The notes under the pieces: model-generated
What the model was told of the DNA's origin: nothing
The model's input: the letters and a program-made list of their open reading frames with translations, nothing else
Database searches by the model: none
In this document: piece after piece, positions 19,155-27,356 of the stretch
Layout: every line of letters starts with the position of its first letter
How positions within the stretch are numbered: position 1 is the first letter of the stretch
Made by a program: the position numbers and the translations under genes
Source: Sphingomonas kaistensis
Lineage (GTDB): Bacteria; Pseudomonadota; Alphaproteobacteria; Sphingomonadales; Sphingomonadaceae
Assembly (NCBI RefSeq): GCF_036884275.1
Contig: NZ_CP145607.1
Coordinates: 2,591,001-2,655,000 of the forward strand
Direction: 5' to 3'
Length of the DNA stretch: 64,000 bases

Positions 19155-19991
19155 ATGAACCAGCCCCCTTCCCCCGGCCTCTACATCGTCGCGACCCCGA
19201 TCGGCAATCTGGGCGATTTGACCGTGCGCGCTGCGGACCTACTGCGCAGCGCCGATCTGGTGCTTGCCGAAGACAAAAGGGTGAGTTCGCGCCTGCTTTC
19301 CCACATCGGGGCGAGCGTGCCGATGCGCACCTATAACGATCACAGCGACACGGCTGACCGCGAAGCGATCGTCGCGCGGCTCGGGTACGAAGTCGTGGCG
19401 TTGGTCAGTGACGCCGGCACGCCGCTGATCAGCGATCCCGGCTACAAGCTGGTGCGCGATGCGCGCGCCGCCGGACACCAGATCGTCACGCTGCCTGGCC
19501 CCTGCGCCGCGGTGGCCGCGATGACGCTGGCCGGCCTCCCTACCGATCGCTTCCTGTTCCTCGGCTTCCTTCCGCCAAAGGAAAAGGCGCGCGCTGACGC
19601 CATCGCCGAAGTCGCCGCGATCCGCGCAACGCTCACCCTGTACGAAAGCGGGCCGCGCCTGTCGGCGTCGCTGACGGCATTGGCCGCCGGATTGGGAAAT
19701 CGCGACGCGGCGGTCGCCCGCGAGCTCACCAAACTTCACGAGGAATGCGTCACCGGCACGCTGGGCGAGCTCGCCGCGCGCTATGCCGATGCGCCGCCGC
19801 GTGGCGAGATTGTGATCGTCGTCGGCCCACCTGCTGAGGCAAGTGCACCGACCGAAGATGACCTCGATGCCGCTCTCCGTTCCGCGCTCGCTGCGGGTGA
19901 AAGCCCGAGCCGGGCCGCTGCCGCGGTCGCTCTGCAACTCGGCGTCCGCCGCAAGCGAGCCTACGAGCGGGCTTTGGAGCTCGGACGCTGA
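19155..19991 (+). CDS. rsmI: 16S rRNA (cytidine-2'-O)-methyltransferase RsmI
   Basis: 278-residue SAM-dependent enzyme that methylates C1402 of 16S rRNA. N-terminal ATPIGNLGDLT, AEDKRVSSRLL, YNDHS, VSDAGTPLISDPGYKLV and LPGPCAAVAAMTLAGLPTDRF are all hallmarks of the tetrapyrrole methylase-fold family. ATG 19155 matches family N-termini. The C-terminal helix region (AGESPSRAAAAVALQLGVRRKRAYE) overlaps the beginning of yraN. Confidence 0.97.
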   Translation: MNQPPSPGLYIVATPIGNLGDLTVRAADLLRSADLVLAEDKRVSSRLLSHIGASVPMRTYNDHSDTADREAIVARLGYEVVALVSDAGTPLISDPGYKLVRDARAAGHQIVTLPGPCAAVAAMTLAGLPTDRFLFLGFLPPKEKARADAIAEVAAIRATLTLYESGPRLSASLTALAAGLGNRDAAVARELTKLHEECVTGTLGELAARYADAPPRGEIVIVVGPPAEASAPTEDDLDAALRSALAAGESPSRAAAAVALQLGVRRKRAYERALELGR

Positions 19992-20344
19992 GCGAAGCGC
20001 GGGTCGAAGCGGAGCTGCGCGGCCGCCGCGCCGAAGCGCAGGCCGCCGCTTATCTGCGCCGCAACGGCTGGGAGGTCCTCGCGGAGCGGGTGCGGACGCC
20101 GGTGGGCGAGGTCGACCTCGTCGCCCGCCGCGGCAAGCTTCTCGCATTTGTCGAGGTAAAAGCCCGCGCCAGCATCGCGGCGGCACATCGATCCCTCGAC
20201 CTCAAACGGCTGCAGCGGGTCGCCGCGGCCGCCGAATTCCTCGTACCGCGCTTCCTCGAGGATGCCGAGGATGTGCGGATCGATGTCATCCACATCGTGC
20301 CCGGCCATCCGCCGCATCATCTCGAAGACGTCTGGCAAGGATGA
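19988..20344 (+). CDS. yraN: YraN/UPF0102 endonuclease-like protein
   Basis: 118-residue predicted nuclease-fold protein. The motif GEVDLVARRGKLLAFVEVKAR carries the Asp and Glu-x-Lys of the PD-(D/E)XK fold, with DVIHIV near the end. The conserved N-terminal part (RGRRAEAQAAAYLRRNGWEVLAERVRTP in family form) requires a start upstream of the GTG at 20090, yet the frame has no ATG, GTG or TTG there. A CTG at 19988 has GGAG 8 bases upstream and overlaps the rsmI stop by four bases, so CTG initiation is my best call. Neighbours rsmI and gshB are the usual ones. Confidence 0.85.
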   Translation: MSEARVEAELRGRRAEAQAAAYLRRNGWEVLAERVRTPVGEVDLVARRGKLLAFVEVKARASIAAAHRSLDLKRLQRVAAAAEFLVPRFLEDAEDVRIDVIHIVPGHPPHHLEDVWQG

Positions 20345-20396
20345 CAGCAGGGTGCCCGCCCCCTAAGGGAACGCCTCAGCCTTCTTCGGAGCGTTC

Positions 20397-21359
20397 ATGA
20401 GCCTCACCGTCGCGGTCCAGATGGATCCGCTCGAGACCATCAGCATCAAGGGCGATTCGACCTTCGCCCTGATGCTGGAAGCGCAAGGTCGCGGGCATCT
20501 CCTGTATGAATATCCCGCCGATGCGCTGACATACGAGGACGGCAGCCTGCGCGCCCGCGCCCGACCGGTGACGGTGCAGCGGGTCGAGGGCGACCATTTC
20601 GAGGCGCGGGACGCGGTCAATCTCGATCTTGCCGAGGATGTCGACGTCATCCTGATGCGGCAGGATCCACCGTTTGACATGGGCTATATCACTGCGGCCC
20701 ACCTGCTCGAGCGATTGGCCGGCAAGACCCTGGTGGTGAACGATCCCGCCAACGTCCGCAGCGCGCCAGAAAAGCTCTGGGTGCTCGACTTCGCGCGCTT
20801 CATGCCGCCGACGCTGATCACCCGCAACATGGCCGAGCTCACCGCCTTTCATGATCGCCACGGCGAGATTGTGGTGAAGCCGCTGCACGGCAACGCGGGC
20901 GCCGCGGTGTTCCGGATCGGACGGGATGGCAGCAATCTTCGTGCGCTGGCCGAACTATTCTCCGAAACATGGAAAGAGCCGTTCATCGCGCAGGCGTTTC
21001 TCCCTGCGGTCAGCGAGGGCGACAAACGGATCATCCTCGTCGACGGCGAGCCGATCGGCGCGATCAACCGGGTGCCGGGCAAGGGTGAGATCCGCTCCAA
21101 CCTCGCGGCAGGTGGGACGGCGCACCAAACGGCGCTGAGCGAGCGCGAGCGCGAGATCTGCGCGGCCCTGGCGCCCGAGCTTCGCCAGCGCGGCCTGCTT
21201 TTTGTCGGCATCGATGTGATCGGCGGCATGCTGACCGAGATCAACGTCACGTCGCCGACCGGTCTCGTCGCGCTCGACGCCTTCGAAGGTATCAACAGCG
21301 CGGCGCTGATCTGGGATGCGATCGAAGCCAAGCTCGCGCGGGGTTACGCCCGTGGGTGA
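20397..21359 (+). CDS. gshB: Glutathione synthase
   Basis: 320-residue ATP-grasp enzyme joining gamma-glutamylcysteine and glycine. The N-terminus (VAVQMDPLETISIKGDSTFALMLEA) and segments DVILMRQDPPFDMGYITAAHLLE, VVKPLHGNAGAAVF, GDKRIILVDGEPIGAINRVP and TEINVTSPTG are canonical. It lies after rsmI-yraN and before a DedA gene whose start overlaps its stop. The product feeds the glutathione reductase encoded at 34.6-35.9 kb. Confidence 0.97.
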   Translation: MSLTVAVQMDPLETISIKGDSTFALMLEAQGRGHLLYEYPADALTYEDGSLRARARPVTVQRVEGDHFEARDAVNLDLAEDVDVILMRQDPPFDMGYITAAHLLERLAGKTLVVNDPANVRSAPEKLWVLDFARFMPPTLITRNMAELTAFHDRHGEIVVKPLHGNAGAAVFRIGRDGSNLRALAELFSETWKEPFIAQAFLPAVSEGDKRIILVDGEPIGAINRVPGKGEIRSNLAAGGTAHQTALSEREREICAALAPELRQRGLLFVGIDVIGGMLTEINVTSPTGLVALDAFEGINSAALIWDAIEAKLARGYARG

Positions 21360-21951
21360 TTGGGTCATCCGCCTGATTGAGCAATCAGGCTATCTCGGCG
21401 TCGCGTTCCTGATGTTCCTCGAGACCGTCTTTCCGCCTATCCCGTCCGAAGTCATCATGTCGGTGGCGGGCATCGCGGCCGCCAAAGGCGAGATGAACCT
21501 GTGGGGCGTCATTGCGGCGGGCACTACCGGCGCAATGCTCGGCAATATCGTCTGGTATCTCGCTGCCCGCGCGCTCGGCATCATCCGACTAAAGCCGATG
21601 ATCGACCGGTTCGGACGATGGATCACGATGGATTGGGAAGAAGTGCAGCGGGCCGAGCGCTGGTTTCGGCAGAACGGCACCTTTTTCGTCTTTCTCGGCC
21701 GTATGCTGCCGACCGTCCGAAGCCTGGTGTCGGTGCCAGCCGGACTGCTCAAGATGCGCTTCAAGACCTTTCTCATCGCCTCGACGCTCGGAACGGCGGG
21801 GTGGACGGCGGCGCTGGCGTACGGCGGCTACAAGCTGCGTGAGCATTTTGAAGAGGTCGACCAGTGGCTCGGCCCGGTCAGCAACGCGATCCTCGTAACG
21901 CTGGTGCTTGGCTATCTGTGGCGCGTGATCCGCTATCGCGCCAAGCACTGA
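21352..21951 (+). CDS. DedA-family membrane protein
   Basis: 199-residue inner-membrane protein of the DedA/VTT family, implicated in undecaprenyl-phosphate or lipid flipping. It has the conserved FLETVFPPIPSEVIM segment (re-entrant helix acidic residue and prolines), GAMLGNIVWYLAAR, and the arginine motif in FLGRMLPTVRSLVSVPAG, which places it in the proton-linked subgroup. GTG 21352 overlaps the gshB stop by eight bases. It converges with xerC. Confidence 0.9.
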   Translation: MGDWVIRLIEQSGYLGVAFLMFLETVFPPIPSEVIMSVAGIAAAKGEMNLWGVIAAGTTGAMLGNIVWYLAARALGIIRLKPMIDRFGRWITMDWEEVQRAERWFRQNGTFFVFLGRMLPTVRSLVSVPAGLLKMRFKTFLIASTLGTAGWTAALAYGGYKLREHFEEVDQWLGPVSNAILVTLVLGYLWRVIRYRAKH

Positions 21952-21958
21952 CCGCCGG

Positions 21959-22879
21959 TCAGGCGCGGGGGTGCGCGGTTCGCCAGACGTCGAGCATGTG
22001 GGCGGCATCGACGGCCGTATAGATCTGGGTCGAGCTGAGGCTTGCGTGGCCGAGCAGCTCCTGGAGCGAGCGAAGGTCGGCTCCGCCCGCCAGCAGATGT
22101 GTCGCGAAGCTGTGCCGGAGGGCGTGGGGGGTGATGCGATCGCTCAATCCCAGCGTGCGCCTCGCCTCGGCCACTGCCCGCCGTACCACGTCCGCGCTAA
22201 GCGGTCCGCCTTTGGCACCGCGAAACAGGGGTTCGTCCGGGCCCAAGGGCCATGGACATTGCGCGGCGTAGCTGGCGATGGCGTCGGCGACGGCGGGAAG
22301 GATCGCGACCATGCGCGTCTTGCCGCGCTTGCCGGTGACACGCAGCGTCTCGCCCAAGGGATGGACGCGCGCCGGCAGCGACAGGGCTTCGGAAATGCGC
22401 AAGCCCGCGCCGTAGAGCAGAAGCAGCAAGGCGGTGTCGCGGGCGGCGATCCACGGCTGGCTGGCGAGTGCACCCGTTTCTTCGGCGAGGGCCAGCGCAT
22501 CGGCAGGCGCGGCGGGGCGCGGCAAAGTACGTGGCCGCTTGGGGCTGGCGATCTTCGGCAGAGCGGTAGCCTCGCCCTGTTGTTCGGCCACGAAGCGAAG
22601 AAACGCGCGCACGGCTGACATTTCCCGAGCAGCAGCGGCGGGCCCGAGGCCCTCGCCGCGCCGGCGTGCCAGAAACGCGCGCAGGTCCGCGGCCTCAAGA
22701 CTGGTCAACATCGCCGGCGTCGGAAGATCGCCTCGGTGAACGGACAGGAAATCGAGCAAACGGTAGGCGGTGGCGACATAGGCCCGAGCGGTATGCGCGC
22801 TCGACCGGCGTTCGAGACGAAGCATGGAGTCGAAACGGACGGCCAGCGCCCGCGCGTCGGTCAGGGGTTGAGCGTCCAC
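21959..22879 (-). CDS. xerC: Tyrosine recombinase XerC
   Basis: 306-residue site-specific recombinase that resolves chromosome dimers at dif. It has an N-terminal SAM-like core-binding domain (about 10-105) and a catalytic domain with Arg in LYGAGLRISEAL, TGKRGKTRMV (lysine turn), HALRHSFATHLL, LLGHASLSSTQIY with the nucleophilic tyrosine. Length, and the lack of integron-like insertions, indicate the housekeeping enzyme and not a phage integrase. It overlaps the upstream DUF484 gene by 19 bases; that pairing is typical for xerC. Confidence 0.94.
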   Translation of the reverse strand: MDAQPLTDARALAVRFDSMLRLERRSSAHTARAYVATAYRLLDFLSVHRGDLPTPAMLTSLEAADLRAFLARRRGEGLGPAAAAREMSAVRAFLRFVAEQQGEATALPKIASPKRPRTLPRPAAPADALALAEETGALASQPWIAARDTALLLLLYGAGLRISEALSLPARVHPLGETLRVTGKRGKTRMVAILPAVADAIASYAAQCPWPLGPDEPLFRGAKGGPLSADVVRRAVAEARRTLGLSDRITPHALRHSFATHLLAGGADLRSLQELLGHASLSSTQIYTAVDAAHMLDVWRTAHPRA

Positions 22880-23418
22880 CGCCGCAGCATAGCGCCGAGG
22901 CTCGCGCCGAGAAACAGCAGCAATTCCGAACCGTGATGCCCGTCAAGCGGCTCGGCGCCGCGCTGGCCGAGCATCAGCACGGCTTCAGGAAGGGCGTCGG
23001 GCAAACGCACCAGCGCTTCGGCACCGATCAGCTCGCAAGCCGGGCCGAACAAGGGATGGCCGCGCGCGACCGTGCGCAGCTGGACGAGCTCATCGCCGCC
23101 CAGCCACTGCCGCAGCAGCGCCGCTTCGCAATGCTGAACCCCGCTCGAATCGACGCGAAAGCCCTGCCCGCCGACAATCAGCCCCAGCGCGACGGCATCG
23201 AGGCCAAGGATCAGCGGCCATTCCTGCACCACGACATGCAGCAGATGATCGAAATCCGTCGCTTCCATCGCGGCAAGCACCGCCTGATGAATGGCGGCGA
23301 CGGCGCCCGACTGCCCGCGCGCGAAGGCGAGCAGGTCTTCGCGGGCTTCTTCAGCCTCGGCTATCCTGGCACGCAGGCGTGCCAGTGCATGATCCTCGAA
23401 GGAGAGGAGCTGTCCCAT
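22861..23418 (-). CDS. DUF484 family protein
   Basis: 185-residue cytosolic protein with an N-terminal coiled coil (FEDHALARLRARIAEAEEAREDLLAFARGQ) and a GAF-like domain. DUF484 genes are commonly next to xerC, and this one overlaps it. The role is unknown; a regulatory or chaperone function for XerC has been guessed only from proximity. ATG 23418 gives the usual MG-Q start. Confidence 0.85.
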   Translation of the reverse strand: MGQLLSFEDHALARLRARIAEAEEAREDLLAFARGQSGAVAAIHQAVLAAMEATDFDHLLHVVVQEWPLILGLDAVALGLIVGGQGFRVDSSGVQHCEAALLRQWLGGDELVQLRTVARGHPLFGPACELIGAEALVRLPDALPEAVLMLGQRGAEPLDGHHGSELLLFLGASLGAMLRRWTLNP

Positions 23419-23464
23419 GGCCCGAGTGTAAGGCCAGGAAGGTTAACGTCCAGTGGAAGTCGGC

Positions 23465-24118
23465 TCAGCCGATTTTCTGGCCGGTCGCTTCCCAATCCTT
23501 GAGGAACCCGGCGATGCCCTTGTCGGTCAGCGGATGATTGAACAGCGCTTTGATGACCGATGGCGGCGCGGTCATTACATCAGCGCCGAGCTTGGCGCTT
23601 TCGTGGACGTGGATCGGATTGCGGACGCTGGCGACCAGGATCTCGGTGCCGAAGTCGTAATTGTCGTAGATCATGCGGATGTCCGCGATCAGTTCCATGC
23701 CCGGATAACCGATATCGTCGTGCCGGCCGACGAAGGGTGAGACGAAGGTCGCCCCGGCCTTGGCCGCCAGCAGCGCCTGGTTGGCCGAGAAGCAGAGCGT
23801 GACGTTGACCATGGTGCCTTCACCGGTCAGCGCCTTGCAGGTCTTGAGGCCGTCGAGGGTGAGCGGCACCTTCACCGTGATGTTGTCGGCGATCCGGCGC
23901 AGCACTTCGGCCTCGCGCATCATTCCGGCGTGATCGAGCGCCACCACTTCGGCGCTGACCGGGCCTGGGCACACGCGGGCGATCTCGGTCACGGTCTCGA
24001 TAAAGTCACGGCCCGATTTCATGATCAGGCTGGGATTGGTGGTGACGCCGTCGAGCAGGCCGGTATCCATCAGCTCGCGAATATCGGCGATGTCGGCGGT
24101 GTCGGCGAAGAACTTCAT
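23465..24118 (-). CDS. fsa: Transaldolase-like fructose-6-phosphate aldolase
   Basis: 217-residue TIM-barrel class I aldolase of the small transaldolase (TalC/FSA) family. It begins [10 protein letters not shown], has [13 protein letters not shown], the Schiff-base Lys83 in NITVKVPLT, and [14 protein letters not shown]. Whether it serves as transaldolase in the pentose phosphate pathway or as fructose-6-phosphate aldolase is not decidable from sequence, since both are about this length. It is divergent from the enoyl-CoA hydratase gene with 61 bases between starts. Confidence 0.93.
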   Translation of the reverse strand: MKFFADTADIADIRELMDTGLLDGVTTNPSLIMKSGRDFIETVTEIARVCPGPVSAEVVALDHAGMMREAEVLRRIADNITVKVPLTLDGLKTCKALTGEGTMVNVTLCFSANQALLAAKAGATFVSPFVGRHDDIGYPGMELIADIRMIYDNYDFGTEILVASVRNPIHVHESAKLGADVMTAPPSVIKALFNHPLTDKGIAGFLKDWEATGQKIG

Positions 24119-24179
24119 GACGGTACGATCCCCAGGGCTGCGGTTGCGTGTCGCTTAGCGGCAAGGCACAGAAGGGTCC

Positions 24180-24941
24180 ATGACCGAGCATGTCCTTGTC
24201 GAGCGGCGCGGGCCGCATCTTCGTCTCGTCCTCAACCGGCCCGAGCGCCGCAATGCGATCACCGTCGCCATGTATGCCGCCCTGGCGGACGCGATCACGG
24301 CGGCGCAGGACGATGCCGAGCTTCGCGTCATTACGCTCGAGGGCGAGGGGATAGATTTCACCGGCGGCAACGATCTTGCCGACTTCATGAAGGCGATGCC
24401 GCAGGACGGCGAAACCGATATTCCGGTCTGGCGGCTGCTTCGCGCGCTGGCGTCCAACCAGGTTCCCCTGATCGCGGCAGTGCATGGCAATGCGGTCGGG
24501 ATCGGAACAACCATGCTGTTCCACTGCGATCTCGTCGTCGCGGAGGAAGGAACGCGCTTCAAGATGCCCTTCACCGAGCTCGGCCTGGTGCCCGAAGCGG
24601 CAAGCTCGCTGATCCTCCCCGCCCTCGCCGGCCGTCAGCTTGCCGCCAAGTATCTCCTGCTCGGCGAATCGTTCGGGGTCGAGGAAGCCGAACGCTTCGG
24701 GCTCGTCACTCACCGCGCCGAGAAGGGTTCGTTGAACGAGCGTCTGGGGGCGGTAATTGCCACCCTGCTGTCCCGGCCGCCGGAAGCCTTGCGCCTGACC
24801 CAGCGCCTGCTCCGAGGAACCTCACAGGACGAGGTGCTGGAGCGGATGACGTGGGAGAATGGTCACTTTTCGGAGCGGCTGACCTCCGAAGAAGTCAAAA
24901 ACGCCATTACTGCCTTCTTTACGGCGCGGCTCAAGGCGTAG
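24180..24941 (+). CDS. Enoyl-CoA hydratase/isomerase family protein
   Basis: 253-residue crotonase-fold protein acting on acyl-CoA esters. The oxyanion-hole segments are EGIDFTGGNDLADF and AAVHGNAVGIGTTMLFHCDLVVA; the segment GLVPEAASSLILP has a single glutamate at the position typical of delta3-delta2-enoyl-CoA isomerases, while the first hydratase glutamate is not evident. An isomerase-like role is therefore somewhat more likely than hydratase. No other beta-oxidation gene is adjacent. It converges on the tad genes with an 11-base overlap. Confidence 0.88.
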   Translation: MTEHVLVERRGPHLRLVLNRPERRNAITVAMYAALADAITAAQDDAELRVITLEGEGIDFTGGNDLADFMKAMPQDGETDIPVWRLLRALASNQVPLIAAVHGNAVGIGTTMLFHCDLVVAEEGTRFKMPFTELGLVPEAASSLILPALAGRQLAAKYLLLGESFGVEEAERFGLVTHRAEKGSLNERLGAVIATLLSRPPEALRLTQRLLRGTSQDEVLERMTWENGHFSERLTSEEVKNAITAFFTARLKA

Positions 24942-25374
24942 GCGAACCGGTCACGTAGACACGCTTGGTTCGGGTGAAAACCATCACCGGCCCATTCACG
25001 AAGATGAGGCTGGTCGGCATCCGGTAGACAACCTGAAGGTCGACGTACGGCATGGTCGCGGTGGACGGGCTCGGCGTCACCGTAGGCTCGTCGAACGAGC
25101 CGTAGGTCGAGGAAAACCGCCGCTCCTTGATTCGGGCGATGATCTGGGCGTCGGTTGGGCGTCGGCAGCCATTTACCAGGGTCGGATTGACGCACAGGGT
25201 CGCATAGCGCGCCCCTTCGCCGAGCGCATTCTGAATGCCGTTGTTGGCATGCATGGCAAGGCCGAACTGCACGATCCCCCAGATCATCGTCAGGAGGATC
25301 GGAAGGGCAAGCGCCGTCTCCACCATGGCGCCCCCGCGCTCGTCGCGAAGGAGATCGCAGCCGATCCGCATCAT
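24931..25374 (-). CDS. TadE-like pseudopilin protein
   Basis: 147-residue protein with the TadE pattern: RDERGGAMVETALALPILLTMIWGIVQFGLAMH, that is a G-x-x-x-VE processing-like site followed by one membrane helix (about 17-38). The remainder is extracytoplasmic with two cysteines (ATLCVNPTLVNGCRRP). ATG 25374 overlaps the preceding TadE stop (ATGA), so the three tad-like genes are translationally coupled. It probably takes part in a Flp/Tad pilus or related secretion apparatus whose motor genes are not in this window. Confidence 0.87.
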   Translation of the reverse strand: MMRIGCDLLRDERGGAMVETALALPILLTMIWGIVQFGLAMHANNGIQNALGEGARYATLCVNPTLVNGCRRPTDAQIIARIKERRFSSTYGSFDEPTVTPSPSTATMPYVDLQVVYRMPTSLIFVNGPVMVFTRTKRVYVTGSPTP

Positions 25375-25859
25375 TGGACCCTCAGCCCCGCACGGGCCTT
25401 GACGATGACATTGCCCTGCGCGTTGACGTTCATCCACGGCATTCTGAAGGTCGGCGCATAAGCCTTTTCCAGACTGATCTGCAGAAAGCGGCTGTATTGC
25501 ACACCCGCACCGCAGACCTTTTTGTAGTCTTCGTCCATTTTGGAATAGGAGGTGAACTGGGAAACGCCGGCGCACTCGAGCCAGTATTTCACCACCACCG
25601 CGCTTTCCTGGACACCTGCCTCGGTCGCGGCCTCGGAGCGCAAGGTCGAGAAGATGCCGGTCTGCGGATCGGCCTGGACGCCCTGCATGGCTTTTTCGAT
25701 CGCTCGTTGCGCGACCTGCTCGAGCAGCAGCTTTTCGTTGAAGCCCTTGCCGAGGTCGACGATGGCAAACAGCAGCCCGGTCAGGATCGGGGCGATAAGC
25801 GCAAGCTCGACCACCGACGTGCCGGTTTCGTCGCGCCACGGCAGGCGAAGCCGGCTCAT
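25371..25859 (-). CDS. Second TadE-like protein
   Basis: 162 residues: MSRLRLPWRDETGTSVVELALIAP... with a single N-terminal membrane helix (about 15-37) preceded by the G-x-x-VVE motif. The extracytoplasmic part has cysteines (YWLECAGV, KKVCGAGV). It overlaps both neighbours by four bases (TadG stop upstream, next TadE start downstream), so stoichiometric co-translation is likely. ATG 25859 chosen because it gives the motif at the usual distance from the start. Confidence 0.86.
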   Translation of the reverse strand: MSRLRLPWRDETGTSVVELALIAPILTGLLFAIVDLGKGFNEKLLLEQVAQRAIEKAMQGVQADPQTGIFSTLRSEAATEAGVQESAVVVKYWLECAGVSQFTSYSKMDEDYKKVCGAGVQYSRFLQISLEKAYAPTFRMPWMNVNAQGNVIVKARAGLRVQ

Positions 25860-27157
25860 GCCACCAGCCTCACGTGACGGCCGAGGATCGCATTGGGGTC
25901 CGATCCGTCGTCGCAGGATGTGTTGATGGTGTTGCTGATGCCGCTGTTGCCCGAGAATTCGACCGTCCACGACACGAACTGCGCGCAGGTGAATTTCAGG
26001 CCCGCGTTTCCGTTGATGTTGAGGTGGGTGGACGGGAAGTACATCGCACCGCTGAAGGTGGAGGTCGACGTCCCGTTGATGTGATTGGCATTGTTGTTCG
26101 TCTGAACCGCGCGGCGATCCTGGTAGAACAAAAGGCCACGGTAGGTGCCTGACGTCGGCGCCGTCATGTTCGTCGTGGCCTGAGCGTTCATGGTGACCCG
26201 CCCGATAACGGTGGACGAAGGGTCGCTATTGCCGAGAATGATCGTGCAACCATTGCAACTGATGTTGGCGTTCGAGCCAAGATCGAAATTGCCGCCGTCG
26301 ATATAGTAGGTGGCCGCCTGCAGCTTGAGGGTGCCATTGACCTGCATGTCGCTGACGCAAACGACGCTCCCCGCGGTATCGACGGTGGTCCGGTCGACGT
26401 TGCCGTTGTTGGCTACGTCGAGCTTGTTGGCATTTCCTTTGCAGGGCGAAACGGTCGGCGGACTTATCCCCGCGTAGGGGTCGTTCTGCTTGACTGTGAA
26501 TGGAAGCAGCTCGGCCCCGTTCCAGTTCGTGCTGGCCGGTACCGCGCCGACGGCCGCGACCGGCGAGGCGTGGACCTCGGAGGAGCCGGTCGCGATAGCC
26601 GCGGTCAGCGACGTCGAATTGGTGATCATCCCGCAGCCAAGATTGAGGTCGCCATTGCCGGTCGCGGTGATCCCGGTCGCACTGGTGTTGACCAGGCTGA
26701 CGACGCAATACACGCCGGTGCGGATCGTCGCCGCCGTGGCGCCCGCGGAAATCGTCAGTTGCGGCAGGAACATGGACGAAAAAGCAGGTACCTGATTGTG
26801 GGTCAGGACAACCCGCACCGGATTGGTCCACGCCGCGGCCGCCGGATAGCTGACCGCGCGGTTGGCTGCCGTCAGCGTCAGGCCGGTGGCGTTGCGGCTG
26901 TTCGGATTATCGCCGGAAATGTTGAGTTCGTAATCGACCGCTTGCGCAGCGGTCTGCGATGCACCCTGCACGGTCGCATAGACGCCGGCGAGCGCCGCAG
27001 AATCGGCCGCGCGCTGAAGCTGGCGCTTCATCAGTGCCCACTGAACCGTGTCCACGGCCAGTCCGGCAGATCCGATGATCAGCGGCATAGCCATGCCCGC
27101 CAATATCAGGACATTGCCGCGCTCGTTGCGCCGGAGCTTCTTCAGCAATCGCAGCAT
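25856..27157 (-). CDS. TadG-like Tad/Flp pilus assembly protein
   Basis: 433 residues with the N-terminal TadG region: RRNERGNVLILAGMAMPLIIGSAGLAVDTVQWALMKRQLQRAADSAALAG, one membrane helix and the AADSAALA signature. The rest is a serine/threonine/asparagine-rich extracytoplasmic domain with a repetitive beta-rich look, several glycine/asparagine-rich segments and cysteine pairs (NISCNGCTII, NTSCDD). There is no clear von Willebrand MIDAS motif. It is the first gene of the minus-strand tadG-tadE-tadE operon. GC content is a little below that of its neighbours. Confidence 0.87.
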   Translation of the reverse strand: MLRLLKKLRRNERGNVLILAGMAMPLIIGSAGLAVDTVQWALMKRQLQRAADSAALAGVYATVQGASQTAAQAVDYELNISGDNPNSRNATGLTLTAANRAVSYPAAAAWTNPVRVVLTHNQVPAFSSMFLPQLTISAGATAATIRTGVYCVVSLVNTSATGITATGNGDLNLGCGMITNSTSLTAAIATGSSEVHASPVAAVGAVPASTNWNGAELLPFTVKQNDPYAGISPPTVSPCKGNANKLDVANNGNVDRTTVDTAGSVVCVSDMQVNGTLKLQAATYYIDGGNFDLGSNANISCNGCTIILGNSDPSSTVIGRVTMNAQATTNMTAPTSGTYRGLLFYQDRRAVQTNNNANHINGTSTSTFSGAMYFPSTHLNINGNAGLKFTCAQFVSWTVEFSGNSGISNTINTSCDDGSDPNAILGRHVRLVA

Positions 27158-27356
27158 CGAAAGAGCCTCAAAAAAGTCAGTCGTGGGGGTTCATCTACGA
27201 CCAACAAGGTGAGCAATTGATTTTGAGATAGGGTTAATTGCTCCCTTAGACTTACGGCCTTGAAGCTCGGCTGTGTCACTCGTATGATACACCTGCTCCT
27301 TGCACGTGGCCGCAGCGGCGGCCATGTTCGGTGCAAGAAGGGGATTGAAGAACGAC

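Noticed and set aside
22861..22879. xerC as a phage integrase of a second mobile element
   Set aside because: Its length, motif set and overlap with the DUF484 gene are those of the housekeeping recombinase; no att-like tRNA or phage genes flank it.
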